The notes: generated from the sequence alone by a model not told the origin. DNA of 64,000 nt from Psychroflexus tropicus DSM 15496 (GCF_000378765.1 NZ_KB905346.1:1-64000), one strand, 5' to 3'; shown: positions 1-8,626, counted from the first letter of the stretch. A program made the numbers and translations.

Positions 1-130
1 CCAACGGTCTAGGCTATGAGTAGTTGCGTGGATTAGCACTTAACTTTGCAAATACACATTAAGCTGAAAATCCTCGCGGATTTTCAGAAGTAGGCGAGAA
101 CAAGCAATTACTTATAGCCATTGTTGTAAG
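1..130 (-). repeat. attC-like cassette repeat, copy A
   Basis: Imperfect palindrome of about 130 bp. Its outer arms (2-27 and 104-126) are partly complementary, and an inner perfect 10-bp hairpin lies at 64-73/78-87 with loop TCGC. It closely matches a second copy at 838-971 on the far side of the 134-817 gene. Its right edge reads GTTGTAAG, the octamer found (in either orientation) at the other cassette edges. The architecture resembles integron attC sites, but the sequence is not a canonical attC and no integrase is seen here. The left edge is cut by the window. Confidence 0.75.
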
Positions 131-133
131 TAG

Positions 134-817
134 TTATTTTTCAGTTCTATATTCTCCTTGTTTTAGTTCAGGAAGTCCTATTTTCTTACGCTCAATGTTT
201 GTACTGTCAATATTTTCTATGAATGGCGGAACAACTGAGTTCGTTTTGGGGTCAAATTCATCTCCCGTTCCGTAGAGCTGATTTTTTCTGTAAGCCTTTT
301 TTCTCATATTATCAACATAGGTTGCAAATTTGATAGGCTCCATTCGATTTGCCTTTACTTCTTCAATAAGTAAATTTTGCATCTTTTCAATAGTCTCTTT
401 CGGTGTATGGAATAGAAATAACATTGGGTCAACAACTGAATCTAATTTGGCTTTACTTAACCATCCATAATCTCTGATTATTTCGTAAAGTCGATTTGTG
501 TTTTTTAAATCAATTTCGTTCTGAATACTCCAAAGTGAGTCTATTTGCTCTTCGGAAAGTTCAGATTGATGCGTCTGTCTGAATTTTATATTTTCTTCTA
601 TTGTCAATTTGTTCACACTGTCAATTAAGTTTTGGTCAAAAGTTTTTAATGAGATATAAGACCTGTTTAATTGGTCTGCTTCTTTCATTTCTTTAAACTC
701 AGCAATCAATTCAGCTTTTTTAGATTCGGATAATTCTTTTTTTTCTACATCTTTATTTTTTTGTTTACAGGAAAAGAGAGAAATCACAAGGCTCAAAATC
801 AAAACTATTTTTTTCAT
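134..817 (-). CDS. cassette-borne lipoprotein of unknown function
   Basis: I do not recognise a family. The 227-residue product starts with a lipoprotein signal (hydrophobic stretch, then LFSC with Cys at about 17), followed by a Lys/Glu-rich, probably helical segment, so it should be tethered to an envelope membrane. It lies exactly between two attC-like repeats, like a gene cassette, and is transcribed in the same direction as the next cassette. A Trp-containing helical region around residues 95-125 is the only distinctive part. Start: ATG at 817 with the signal sequence immediately after it. Confidence 0.7.
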   Translation of the reverse strand: MKKIVLILSLVISLFSCKQKNKDVEKKELSESKKAELIAEFKEMKEADQLNRSYISLKTFDQNLIDSVNKLTIEENIKFRQTHQSELSEEQIDSLWSIQNEIDLKNTNRLYEIIRDYGWLSKAKLDSVVDPMLFLFHTPKETIEKMQNLLIEEVKANRMEPIKFATYVDNMRKKAYRKNQLYGTGDEFDPKTNSVVPPFIENIDSTNIERKKIGLPELKQGEYRTEK

Positions 818-837
818 AAAACTTGTTTTTTTAATTA

Positions 838-971
838 CTTACAACGGCTCCGGCTATGAGTAGTTGCATGAGTTAGCACTAAACTTTGCAAGTACACACC
901 AAGTTGGAAAATCCGCGAGGATTTTCGTAAGTAGGCGAGAACAAGCAATTACTTATAGCCATTGTTGTAAG
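838..971 (-). repeat. attC-like cassette repeat, copy B
   Basis: Second copy of the repeat at 1-130. The outer arms at 842-867 and 945-967 are imperfectly complementary; an inner 8-bp stem lies at 907-914/919-926 with loop GCGA. The two copies are nearly identical outside the loop and a few arm positions. The octamer CTTACAAC (GTTGTAAG on the other strand) marks the edge at 838-845, and GTTGTAAG ends the other side at 964-971. The last codons of the TPR gene at 949-1788 lie inside this repeat. Confidence 0.78.
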
Positions 972-1788
972 CCGTTTTTAGTTCATTTTCAATGTTTTCT
1001 AAATATATTTTGTCCATTGGATTCGAATATGGGTCGGTCATTCTTCTTTCTCCAATGTAAAGTTCCTTTGCTTTATCCAAACAAGATTTATATTCGGTAG
1101 GTTTATCTAATTTTAAATAAGTCATAGCCAAATAATATTGATTTTCCGCCACTTCATTGTTTTCCGATTGTTTCTTGAATGTCTCAACTGCTTTTTCAAA
1201 TTTTTCAGTTTCTAAATATAGAACTCCAAGATGCAGATAATCATAAGCACCAACAAAGTTTTCTTCCTCGTTTAATTTAATTTGTTTTTCTAAAATTGCT
1301 ATTGCCTTTTCTTTTTCTCCAATCGCTTTATAGCACATGCCTTTGGCAATATTCAAATGGTATGTTCCGTTTTGCGTTTGTCCAATATCATAATCTACCA
1401 AACTATCCAACTTTTCGATGTCTTTAATTGCTCCTTTGTAGTCTCTAAAGAATTGGTAACGACACCAACCTCTATATCCTAAATGTTCTTTTGGATTGTA
1501 TTCAACAGCCTTGTCAATTAATTTTTTCCAAGTCACAAAGTCTCCACTTTTCAGATAGGCAATGGATTTTGCCCAATAAGCGTAATCGAATGTAGGGTCA
1601 ATCTCAATAGATTCGTCTAAAACGGTTTGGTATTCTTTACTGAATTGGTAATGACCTTTAATCTCCATTGCTTTTTTACAAGCTTCGTATTTTAAGGTAT
1701 CTCCATAATATTTGTAAGCCTCGCAATTTGGTTGTGCTAATGAACTTGAAAATGCAAACAATAGCATTAAAAGGTTAAAGTATTTCAT
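949..1788 (-). CDS. secreted TPR protein (cassette gene)
   Basis: The 279-residue product has a cleavable signal peptide (residues 1-18, ending SLAQP) and several tetratricopeptide-like helical pairs, for example 'YDYLHLGVLYLETEKFEKA' and 'ENQYYLAMTYLKLDKPTEY'. TPRs mediate protein contacts; no enzymatic motif is seen, so the role is unknown. Its ATG overlaps the stop of the upstream gene by one base (TAATG), implying translational coupling. The last residues (AYNNGYK) and the stop are encoded inside the attC-like repeat, so the C-terminus depends on the repeat. Confidence 0.75.
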   Translation of the reverse strand: MKYFNLLMLLFAFSSSLAQPNCEAYKYYGDTLKYEACKKAMEIKGHYQFSKEYQTVLDESIEIDPTFDYAYWAKSIAYLKSGDFVTWKKLIDKAVEYNPKEHLGYRGWCRYQFFRDYKGAIKDIEKLDSLVDYDIGQTQNGTYHLNIAKGMCYKAIGEKEKAIAILEKQIKLNEEENFVGAYDYLHLGVLYLETEKFEKAVETFKKQSENNEVAENQYYLAMTYLKLDKPTEYKSCLDKAKELYIGERRMTDPYSNPMDKIYLENIENELKTAYNNGYK

Positions 1789-2309
1789 TATGGTAAAATT
1801 TCAGTTAGTTGTCCGTCTGTAATTTTGAATATTAAATACATATAATAATCAACAGTCACTTCGTTTCTTTTAAAAACTTCCCAATTCTCAATTTCTTTGG
1901 TTATGTTTAGAAGTTGAGAAACTATTTCTTTGTTAAAATTCTTTTCTTGGTAACTATAATCCGATTGCAAAACCCTAAATCTACCTGCTTTTCCCTCACA
2001 GTTTACAATGAAACGTATTCTGATTAGTCCATTTTGATTTTTGTCCGTTATTGGTTGATATTTTGATTTAAACGTATTTAAAATTTTAGATTTTTCTCCG
2101 CTATAAACAGGTCCTTTTCCTAAATTAAAATATTGAAGGATTTTATCATATCCGTTGCAAACTTTAAATTCCAATTCGTCAATCTGTTCATTTTTTTCTA
2201 TATCTCCTACCCAACGTAAATATTCTTGTTTTTCGTCAGCTTTTTTTTCAGTTTGACAACTCCAAAGAAGCGAGAAGATTACTGTTGTTAGTATAATTAT
2301 TTTTTTCAT
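1788..2309 (-). CDS. lipoprotein of unknown function (cassette gene)
   Basis: The 173-residue product has a lipoprotein signal (LLWSCQ, Cys at 18). The central segment 'NQNGLIRIRFIVNCEGKAGRFRV' resembles the TonB C-terminal-like fold found in many Bacteroidota lipoproteins, in which 'V.f.V...G.v....v' is typical; this is weak. It is the first gene of a two-gene cassette, coupled by a 1-bp overlap to the TPR gene. The upstream edge of the cassette is the GTTGTAAG octamer at 2332-2339. Confidence 0.65.
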   Translation of the reverse strand: MKKIIILTTVIFSLLWSCQTEKKADEKQEYLRWVGDIEKNEQIDELEFKVCNGYDKILQYFNLGKGPVYSGEKSKILNTFKSKYQPITDKNQNGLIRIRFIVNCEGKAGRFRVLQSDYSYQEKNFNKEIVSQLLNITKEIENWEVFKRNEVTVDYYMYLIFKITDGQLTEILP

Positions 2310-2331
2310 TCAGGGTGTTTTGTTCAAATGG

Positions 2332-2339
2332 CTTACAAC
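2332..2339 (-). repeat. cassette boundary octamer (array start)
   Basis: CTTACAAC on the plus strand (GTTGTAAG in the transcribed direction), the same octamer that borders repeats A and B. No full palindrome follows here, so this looks like the fixed proximal end of the array, where the first cassette joins ordinary chromosome. Confidence 0.5.
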
Positions 2340-2410
2340 TAGTATATATCCTCTAAAACTAGTAACTTTTTGCATAAAATCGATTCGGCTTCAATAAAAA
2401 CTTAAAAAAA

Positions 2411-2656
2411 CTAAGCCTTAGGAGTATATACCTGCCCCCGATGGGGTTTTAAACGATCTCTGTAGAATTTCATGTCGGTTTCCTTTACCACCAAATAGGC
2501 AATGCTGTGGTGTTCGCTGAGTTTTTCTACGCCGGTCTTTAAATCCAGGAGGCGATTCATCCTTAAGAAATCCTGGAGATGAATTTCATGATGCTCTGCG
2601 GTTTTATGGGCATTGGGTCCACGGAAGTCCCAAATCAATTTCAAATGTCTGCACAT
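2411..2656 (-). CDS. small conserved protein linked to trehalose synthesis
   Basis: The 81-residue product is charged, has no signal peptide or TM segment, and is rich in His (HLK, NAHKTAEHHEIHLQDF, SEHHS). I recall similar small proteins in other Bacteroidota but know no function. It begins 16 bp after the stop of the otsA/otsB fusion on the same strand and probably shares its mRNA. It is likely cytoplasmic. The density of His, Asp and Glu would allow metal binding, but this is speculation. Confidence 0.65.
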   Translation of the reverse strand: MCRHLKLIWDFRGPNAHKTAEHHEIHLQDFLRMNRLLDLKTGVEKLSEHHSIAYLVVKETDMKFYRDRLKPHRGQVYTPKA

Positions 2657-2672
2657 CGTATTTGTTCAATAA

Positions 2673-4880
2673 TTAGTTACCTAAGGTTTTTAAGAGGGAT
2701 CTTACGTCTTCTACCCTGTTCACATAATACTTGGCCTTCGTTTTACGCACTCCAACTTTTATCGACTCTGTTTTTTCAGGCAGTTCTTCAAACATAAACT
2801 CATCGGTCCAGTCGTCTCCAAACGCAAAAATATGCTGTGAAGGAAATTGATTGACAAGCTGTGATGCCGCTCTGCCTTTATTCACTTTACTGCTTTTTAT
2901 TTCCAGAACCTTATTGCCTTCCAGCAGAGTCAAGTCGGTGTTCGAAATAAAACTAGTGAGCACGGTTCTTATTTCCACCAGCCGTTTTTGTGCGAGTTCG
3001 ACGTCGGTGTTTCTGTAATGCCAGGCCAAAGAAAACTTTTTCTTTTCGACCAGCGTTCCTGGGGTTCGGTCGACAAAAGTTTCCAGAACGGGTAACACGT
3101 CTTCCATCCAGTCGGTTTTAAGAACCTCCAAGGTTTTCCAGTCTTCACCTTCTAGCCTCATGGATACGCCGTGGTCGGACACCAGGGTGTAAGGCGTTTG
3201 TCCAAACCAATTGTTTAGTGTCTCCTTATCTCGCCCGCTGATGATGACTAGTTTTAGATTTGGTTTAGTATGCAACTGCTTCAAAAGGTCGTAAAGCTCC
3301 TGGTCTGGTTTAGCCTCTTCTGGCTGGTTTTTAAAGTTGACCAGAGTACCATCGTAATCCAAAAAAATCAGCTTTGAGTCTTCAGAATTCACTTTCTTTT
3401 GAAAGGCTTCAATATCGCTTTTCTCCGCCTTTTTGGCTTTGATGCTGTGATAAACTTTATGCACCTGGTTGAGGGAATTCATAAATTCCTGAGCCCATTT
3501 CTTAACCGTATAGCGTTTTAATCGTTCCTGTAAAGCCTGCATCCTTTCCTGCTGCTCTGGTTTTGGCATTTCCAGGGCCTGTTTGATGCTATCGGCAATT
3601 TCCTCATAATTAAAAGGATTAATCAATAAAGCTTCGTTTAATTCTTTAGAAGCCCCAGCCATCTCACTCAAAATCAACACACCATCCTTTTGAGTTCGGG
3701 TGGTAACATACTCTTTGGCGACGAGATTCATACCATCCCTCACTGGTGTGATAAGCGCTACATCGGAAGAGGTGTAAAGATCGATAAGATTCTCAAAAGG
3801 GAGTGCTCTGTAAAAATACCAGATGGGTGTCCAGCTTACTGTAGAAAATTCTCCGTTTATCCTGCCTACGAGTTCATCGGTTTCCTGCTTGAGACGCTGG
3901 TACTGTGGAACTTGAGATCTAGAAGGAACCGCCAGCATGATAAGCCGGATTTTCTCCTGAAACTCAGGGTATTTTTTGAGGAAATATTCAAAAGCCTTTA
4001 TCCGGTTAGGAATGCCTTTGGTGTAATCCATCCGGTCTATAGACAAAATCATCTTAACACCCTCTTCATGCTGAAGGTGTTGATCCAGTCGTTTTTGGAT
4101 TTCAGATTTTTCACTTTCACCCTTTTCATCATGAGCTAAGGCTGCCTGTTCAAATTTTTCATAGTCGATCCCCATGGGGAACGAATCAACTTTGATGATT
4201 CTATTATGATAGGTCACCCGGTTAAAATTGACTTCCAAACTCAAAATACGCTTCACTGAACTTAAAAAATGACGTTCGTAATCGTAAGTGTGAAAACCGA
4301 TGAGGTCGGCTCCAAGCATGCCTTCCAGGAGTTCCTTTCGTTTGGGGAAGGTCCTAAAAATTTCATACGAGGGAAATGGAATATGATTAAAAAATCCGAT
4401 GGACAGGTTTGGTTTTTTAGCTTTTACCATTGCCGGCACAAGTAGCAATTGATAGTCCTGAACCCAGATGTTATCGCCATCTTCTGCATTGGCCAGAACC
4501 TGATCTGCAAATTTTTGATTTACGGCCTTATAGGTTTCCCAGGATTCTGGGTCATACTCGGTGTATTCGATAAAGTAATGAAAAAGAGGCCAAAGGGTTC
4601 GGTTACTAAAACCATAGTAATATAAGTCTAGATCACGCTCACTCAATTTTACAGCCACACACTGCTCTTTGGCAACGGCAGCATTCACTTTGGTTTCCAA
4701 CTCGGGATCCAGTTCTTCCTCGGTCATGCCCGTCCAGCCAATCCATATCCCATTGCCACCTTTATGCACTGTTTTAAGGCCAGTTGCCAGTCCTCCAACG
4801 CTGGGAGTCACTTTTAGCTGCTCCCCTTCCATGCTAATTTGTAATGGTAATCTATTCGAGACAATTATCGTTTTATTCAT
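2673..4880 (-). CDS. bifunctional trehalose-6-phosphate synthase/phosphatase
   Basis: A 735-residue fusion. The N-terminal ~480 residues are a GT20 trehalose-6-phosphate synthase (OtsA; GGLATGL near residue 30, IWIGWTG near 45, and 'RDGMNLVAKEYV' in the donor site), which joins UDP-glucose to glucose 6-phosphate. The C-terminal ~240 residues are a HAD-type trehalose-6-phosphatase (OtsB), with nucleophile motif LDYDGTL near residue 508 and motif FGDDWTDEFMF near the end. Trehalose is a compatible solute and stress protectant, which fits a salt-exposed organism with an Mrp antiporter. It is divergent from the GH15 gene across a ~160 bp gap. OtsA-OtsB fusions are common in Bacteroidota. Confidence 0.95.
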   Translation of the reverse strand: MNKTIIVSNRLPLQISMEGEQLKVTPSVGGLATGLKTVHKGGNGIWIGWTGMTEEELDPELETKVNAAVAKEQCVAVKLSERDLDLYYYGFSNRTLWPLFHYFIEYTEYDPESWETYKAVNQKFADQVLANAEDGDNIWVQDYQLLLVPAMVKAKKPNLSIGFFNHIPFPSYEIFRTFPKRKELLEGMLGADLIGFHTYDYERHFLSSVKRILSLEVNFNRVTYHNRIIKVDSFPMGIDYEKFEQAALAHDEKGESEKSEIQKRLDQHLQHEEGVKMILSIDRMDYTKGIPNRIKAFEYFLKKYPEFQEKIRLIMLAVPSRSQVPQYQRLKQETDELVGRINGEFSTVSWTPIWYFYRALPFENLIDLYTSSDVALITPVRDGMNLVAKEYVTTRTQKDGVLILSEMAGASKELNEALLINPFNYEEIADSIKQALEMPKPEQQERMQALQERLKRYTVKKWAQEFMNSLNQVHKVYHSIKAKKAEKSDIEAFQKKVNSEDSKLIFLDYDGTLVNFKNQPEEAKPDQELYDLLKQLHTKPNLKLVIISGRDKETLNNWFGQTPYTLVSDHGVSMRLEGEDWKTLEVLKTDWMEDVLPVLETFVDRTPGTLVEKKKFSLAWHYRNTDVELAQKRLVEIRTVLTSFISNTDLTLLEGNKVLEIKSSKVNKGRAASQLVNQFPSQHIFAFGDDWTDEFMFEELPEKTESIKVGVRKTKAKYYVNRVEDVRSLLKTLGN

Positions 4881-4999
4881 AGCAAAGGGCTTTGAGTTGA
4901 ATTATTTACTTTATTTTTATAAAAATAAGAATTTAATCACTGGTAGAGGGTCTGTTTTGTAGAGGCTTATCTTAAATTTTGATTTTATTTCAGAATAAC

Positions 5000-5017
5000 C
5001 CCCTTATTTAAAAGGGG
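5000..5017. promoter_or_regulatory. small hairpin upstream of the GH15 gene
   Basis: CCCCTT/AAGGGG, a 6-bp inverted repeat with a 6-nt A/T loop in the divergent trehalose intergenic region, 24 bp before the GH15 start. It could be an operator or an mRNA leader hairpin. There is no clear T-run, so it is probably not a terminator. Confidence 0.3.
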
Positions 5018-5041
5018 TCTTTCATCAAAAATGTGAATTTA

Positions 5042-6823
5042 ATGGATAATTTTAATTATGGAATCATAGGTAACTGCAGGACGGCTGCTTTAGTCTCAGA
5101 CAAAGGCTCTTTAGACTGGTGTTGCTTGCCTGAGTTTGATTCAGCTTCAGTATTTGCTAAACTTTTAGACGAGAAAAAAGGGGGCCAATTTGCTTTTGAA
5201 GTCGATGAGACCTACCACATTTCTCAGAGCTATGTCAAAAATACTTCCATATTAAAAACCACTTTTGAATCTGTTGAGGCTAGCTTCGAACTTTATGATT
5301 TTTTACCCAGATACCCGAAAAAACATAAAGAGTATCACGCTCCGCCGGAGGTCATAAGATACTTGAAAGTGACGAGTGGGAAGCCAAAATTGAAGATAGA
5401 TTATAACCCAAAGCTTGAATATGCTTTAGGTCGGACTGAGATATATATCAAGAAAAATTTTATCGTTAGTCTCACTGAAGCCGACGAATTTGATACGCTG
5501 TTTCTGTACACCTCGTTACCTAAAGAGGCTGTTGTCAACTCTGAAGAGATTGAGCTGACTAAAGACGTATTTTTTCTCATGTCTTATAACGAGAAAATCG
5601 AATTGCCCAGCTTATCATCTGTTGCTTTAGATCTTGAAAAAACGAAAGTCTACTGGCTTAATTGGAGTTACAACACCCCAAAATTTGGCTATTATGACGA
5701 CGAGATCCTAAGGAGTGCCATGACCTTAAAGCTGCTGAGTTATGAGAAAACAGGAGCTATTCTAGCTGCTGCAACGACTTCTCTTCCAGAAACGATAGGA
5801 GAGGTGAGGAACTGGGATTATAGGTTTTGCTGGATAAGGGACGCCTCTATGGTGGTGAAAGTAGTCTCCCAACTTGGCCATACCAGAATGACTAAGCGTT
5901 ACTTGCAGTTCATTATTGATTTGATTCCAGATAAGAATGAGAAACTCCAGATCATGTATGGTATCAATAAAGAAAAAGAGCTCACCGAAAAAATACTAAC
6001 GCATCTTTCTGGTTACAAAGGCTCTTCACCTGTAAGAACTGGAAATGCTGCTTACGCCCAAAAGCAAAATGACATTTATGGAATTTTGGTGGATGTGATT
6101 CATCAGGAGTTAGTGAAATTCAAGTCCGATACCGATAATCAGGAAGAATTATGGACCATCACCAAAGGTATAGCTTGGGTGGTAGGTAATCATTGGCAGG
6201 AGCCTGATAAAGGTATTTGGGAATTTAGAACGGAAGACCGTCATTTCACGTTTTCCAAAGTCTTATGTTGGGTGGCTATCGATCGAGCTATTAAGATTTC
6301 AAAATTGTTCCGTAAAACCTCAAAGCTGGAGCGTTGGAAAACTTTAGAGCAAGCGATCAAAGCAGACATTCTTGAGCATGCCTGGAACGAAGAAGTGCAG
6401 GCATTTACTCAATCTTATGGCTCTAAAGATCTGGATGCTTCTGTATTGCTCATGGAGACCTATGGCTTTATAGATGCAAAGGATCCTAAATTTATAAGCA
6501 CAGTAAAAGCGATAGGAAAACACCTTACAAATGATGGCCTTCTTTATCGGTATAAAAACAAAGATGATTTTGGATTGCCGAGTTCCTCTTTTACCATCTG
6601 TACTTTTTGGTATATCAACAGTTTGAATAAAATTGGAGAAACTGAGGAAGCTAAACGTCAGTTTGAACGCTTAATTGGTTTTTCCAATCACCTGGGCTTA
6701 TTGAGCGAGGACATCGATTTTAAAACCAAGCGGTTACTAGGGAATTTTCCTCAGGCCTATTCGCACTTAGCTTTAATTGAAACCGCTATCAATTTATCTA
6801 AATCCTTCAATTCAGAACTCTGA
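5042..6823 (+). CDS. GH15 family glycoside hydrolase (trehalase/glucoamylase-like)
   Basis: 593 residues, with an N-terminal trehalase-like beta domain and a C-terminal (alpha/alpha)6 barrel of GH15. Family marks are MDNFNYGIIGNCRTAALV at the N-terminus, RNWDYRFCWIRDASM near 260, and GIWEFR with the probable general acid Glu at 394. Where related proteins normally carry the catalytic-base Glu before the F..C.FW motif, this one reads PSSSF (Ser at 514), so hydrolysis may be altered. The divergent otsA/otsB fusion suggests trehalose turnover. I chose ATG 5042 over the GTG 9 bp upstream because homologues begin at this motif. The 3' end overlaps the convergent di-haem gene by 12 bp. Confidence 0.88.
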   Translation: MDNFNYGIIGNCRTAALVSDKGSLDWCCLPEFDSASVFAKLLDEKKGGQFAFEVDETYHISQSYVKNTSILKTTFESVEASFELYDFLPRYPKKHKEYHAPPEVIRYLKVTSGKPKLKIDYNPKLEYALGRTEIYIKKNFIVSLTEADEFDTLFLYTSLPKEAVVNSEEIELTKDVFFLMSYNEKIELPSLSSVALDLEKTKVYWLNWSYNTPKFGYYDDEILRSAMTLKLLSYEKTGAILAAATTSLPETIGEVRNWDYRFCWIRDASMVVKVVSQLGHTRMTKRYLQFIIDLIPDKNEKLQIMYGINKEKELTEKILTHLSGYKGSSPVRTGNAAYAQKQNDIYGILVDVIHQELVKFKSDTDNQEELWTITKGIAWVVGNHWQEPDKGIWEFRTEDRHFTFSKVLCWVAIDRAIKISKLFRKTSKLERWKTLEQAIKADILEHAWNEEVQAFTQSYGSKDLDASVLLMETYGFIDAKDPKFISTVKAIGKHLTNDGLLYRYKNKDDFGLPSSSFTICTFWYINSLNKIGETEEAKRQFERLIGFSNHLGLLSEDIDFKTKRLLGNFPQAYSHLALIETAINLSKSFNSEL

Positions 6824-7855
6824 AAATTGAGGGTCAAGCAGGAAGTTATCGTCGGTGAGCGTCCTTAAAAAAGCAATGAGTTGTTCTTTTTCCGTCTCAG
6901 TAAGCTGAATTCCCAATTCTTCTTCTTGTTGGAGAAGAGGATCTAACGTAGAACTGGCTGTGACTCCTGAGTCATAAAAGTCTAAGACCTCTTTAAGGGT
7001 TTGAAATCGACCATCGTGCATGTAAGGTAAGCTCACGGCTATATTTCTCAAGCTTGGTACTTTGAATCTATATAAATCTTCTTCAAGGCCTGTCACTCGC
7101 TTCCTACCCACATCATTGTATTGAGGATCTACAGGTAGACCATTATTTCTGTAGGACTGGTCTGTCAACAAAATACCTTTATGACAACTGGAACACTTGG
7201 CATCAAACAGGGCTTTGCCTGCTGCTTGGGCTTCAGTAAATACGGCGTTACCTTCTAAGACTTTATCATACTTTGTTTCTGCAGAAACCATCATCACCAT
7301 AAACTGTGATAATGCTCTAAACATATTTTGGGTGTCCACTTCGCCATTTTCGAAAGCCTGAGCAAATAAGCTTAAGTATTCGTCGTCTTGTTTTAATTTG
7401 GATAACACATTGGTTACGGTTTCATTCATTTCTACATCTGTAGTAATTGGAATAATAGAAAAAGAATCTAGATGCGGTGCAGCACCGTCCCAAGAAAACT
7501 CATTGAAGTAGGCCAGATTGATAAGCGGCTGGGCGTTACGAGTTCCCAAAGCTCCATTGACGCCATGGCTCACTTCATGGGTGTGATGAGTGAAAGAAAA
7601 CTCTTGGATATGGCAAAAACCACAAGAAATGACGCCAGTGGAAGATAGCCGGCCATCGTAAAATAGTTTCTTGCCTAGCTCAAATCCTTTTTCTGTAGGA
7701 GGATTTTCTTCCAAATCATAGGCCGGTAAGGGAAAGAAGTCAGGTTGTGGGAAATCTAATTTTTTGTTCTCAGAAATTTCAACATAGGCATTATCTTCAC
7801 TATTGCAAGCCAGGCAAAGTGTTAGACAAATAATGAAAATTGAAAATTTCTTCAT
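6812..7855 (-). CDS. MauG/MbnH-like di-haem cytochrome c peroxidase family protein
   Basis: 347 residues: lipoprotein signal (LACN, Cys at 17) and two c-type haem motifs, CGFCH at 78-82 and CSSCH at 221-225, in the layout of di-haem cytochrome c peroxidases/MauG. The adjacent upstream gene encodes an MbnP-like protein. In methanobactin systems MbnH is a di-haem enzyme that oxidises a Trp of MbnP to kynurenine to build a copper site, so this is probably an MbnH-type protein-modifying oxidase rather than a simple peroxidase. It is the last gene of a four-gene operon, 5 bp after mbnP. Confidence 0.88.
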   Translation of the reverse strand: MKKFSIFIICLTLCLACNSEDNAYVEISENKKLDFPQPDFFPLPAYDLEENPPTEKGFELGKKLFYDGRLSSTGVISCGFCHIQEFSFTHHTHEVSHGVNGALGTRNAQPLINLAYFNEFSWDGAAPHLDSFSIIPITTDVEMNETVTNVLSKLKQDDEYLSLFAQAFENGEVDTQNMFRALSQFMVMMVSAETKYDKVLEGNAVFTEAQAAGKALFDAKCSSCHKGILLTDQSYRNNGLPVDPQYNDVGRKRVTGLEEDLYRFKVPSLRNIAVSLPYMHDGRFQTLKEVLDFYDSGVTASSTLDPLLQQEEELGIQLTETEKEQLIAFLRTLTDDNFLLDPQFSEF

Positions 7856-7860
7856 ATTAA

Positions 7861-8625
7861 TTAATGGGTTGTAAAGACGGAGACTAATGAAAACATCTGA
7901 CTCACGTTTTCTGCAATTTTTGGAGCATTTTCTGGATCTATCTGAACATCTGGTTTGTCTTGGATTTGGATGTCATGGGTGGCATTAAAAACCTTCAAAA
8001 GGTCAGCTTTTATTGAAATTAGATTCTGTTGATTCAGATTAAGAAACGGCTCTTGGGAAGAAAGTTCAACCACTTTATAATTGTCCAAATTGGTGCCGTG
8101 GCTTCCAATGTGGAAAAGAAAAGGGCTCTGCACCTGATTTACAGAATAATTTCCCTCCATTTTAAAAAAGATATAACCGGCGGACCAGCTCCAAAGCATT
8201 CCACTCTCTTCGGCCGTAGGAACAAAATTGTCGACACCGTTTAGGGGGTAATTACTTTGATCTATACCAATTCCAAGCCTAAGGATTTTGAAGTTTTCTA
8301 TAGGGATGTTTTTTAAAGTGATGAATTTGCTATCGTTGTTTTCCTGATTGATTAAAAAATAGCCGTCTTCTACAGGGTATCTAAATACATCTCCGTTTTC
8401 TTTCTCAAACTCAATATTACTGATGATGTATTTTAACTCGTTTATTGAAAATTCTTCTCCAGCTGAATTTTGATAGGTATTGGAATCCAGATTGATTATT
8501 TCAGAATTTATCGTATTTAAAAAATTGATACTAACATCTTTAGTCTCCGAATTGAAAATCTCTTCGTCATCATTACAAGATAGAAGTAAACCCAAAATAC
8601 TAGCGAGATATATTATTTTTTTCAT
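7861..8625 (-). CDS. MbnP-like copper-site lipoprotein
   Basis: 254 residues: lipoprotein signal (LLSC, Cys at 17) and then a single MbnP-type beta domain. Family features are 'LRLGIGIDQSNY' near 117, the Trp pair in MLWSWSAGY (W145, W147) and FHIGSHG (H172, H176). In characterised MbnP a Trp is converted to kynurenine by its di-haem partner and contributes to Cu(I) binding; W145 and W147 are the obvious candidates here. It lies between the propeller lipoprotein (1-bp gap) and the di-haem partner (5-bp gap), so co-expression is nearly certain. The role in flavobacteria is not established. Confidence 0.85.
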   Translation of the reverse strand: MKKIIYLASILGLLLSCNDDEEIFNSETKDVSINFLNTINSEIINLDSNTYQNSAGEEFSINELKYIISNIEFEKENGDVFRYPVEDGYFLINQENNDSKFITLKNIPIENFKILRLGIGIDQSNYPLNGVDNFVPTAEESGMLWSWSAGYIFFKMEGNYSVNQVQSPFLFHIGSHGTNLDNYKVVELSSQEPFLNLNQQNLISIKADLLKVFNATHDIQIQDKPDVQIDPENAPKIAENVSQMFSLVSVFTTH

Positions 8626-8626
8626 C

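Noticed and set aside
864-1100. Plus-strand ORF spanning cassette repeat B
   Set aside because: It reads across the palindrome and the end of the opposite gene; no homology signs and no start context.
1-2340. Classical integron with intI
   Set aside because: No integrase and no canonical attC core (RYYYAAC/GTTRRRY pairs do not fit well); only the architecture is similar.
3690-4139. 149-codon plus-strand ORF inside the trehalose synthase gene
   Set aside because: It is antisense to a well-supported GT20 domain, has no recognisable motif and unlikely composition; a shadow.
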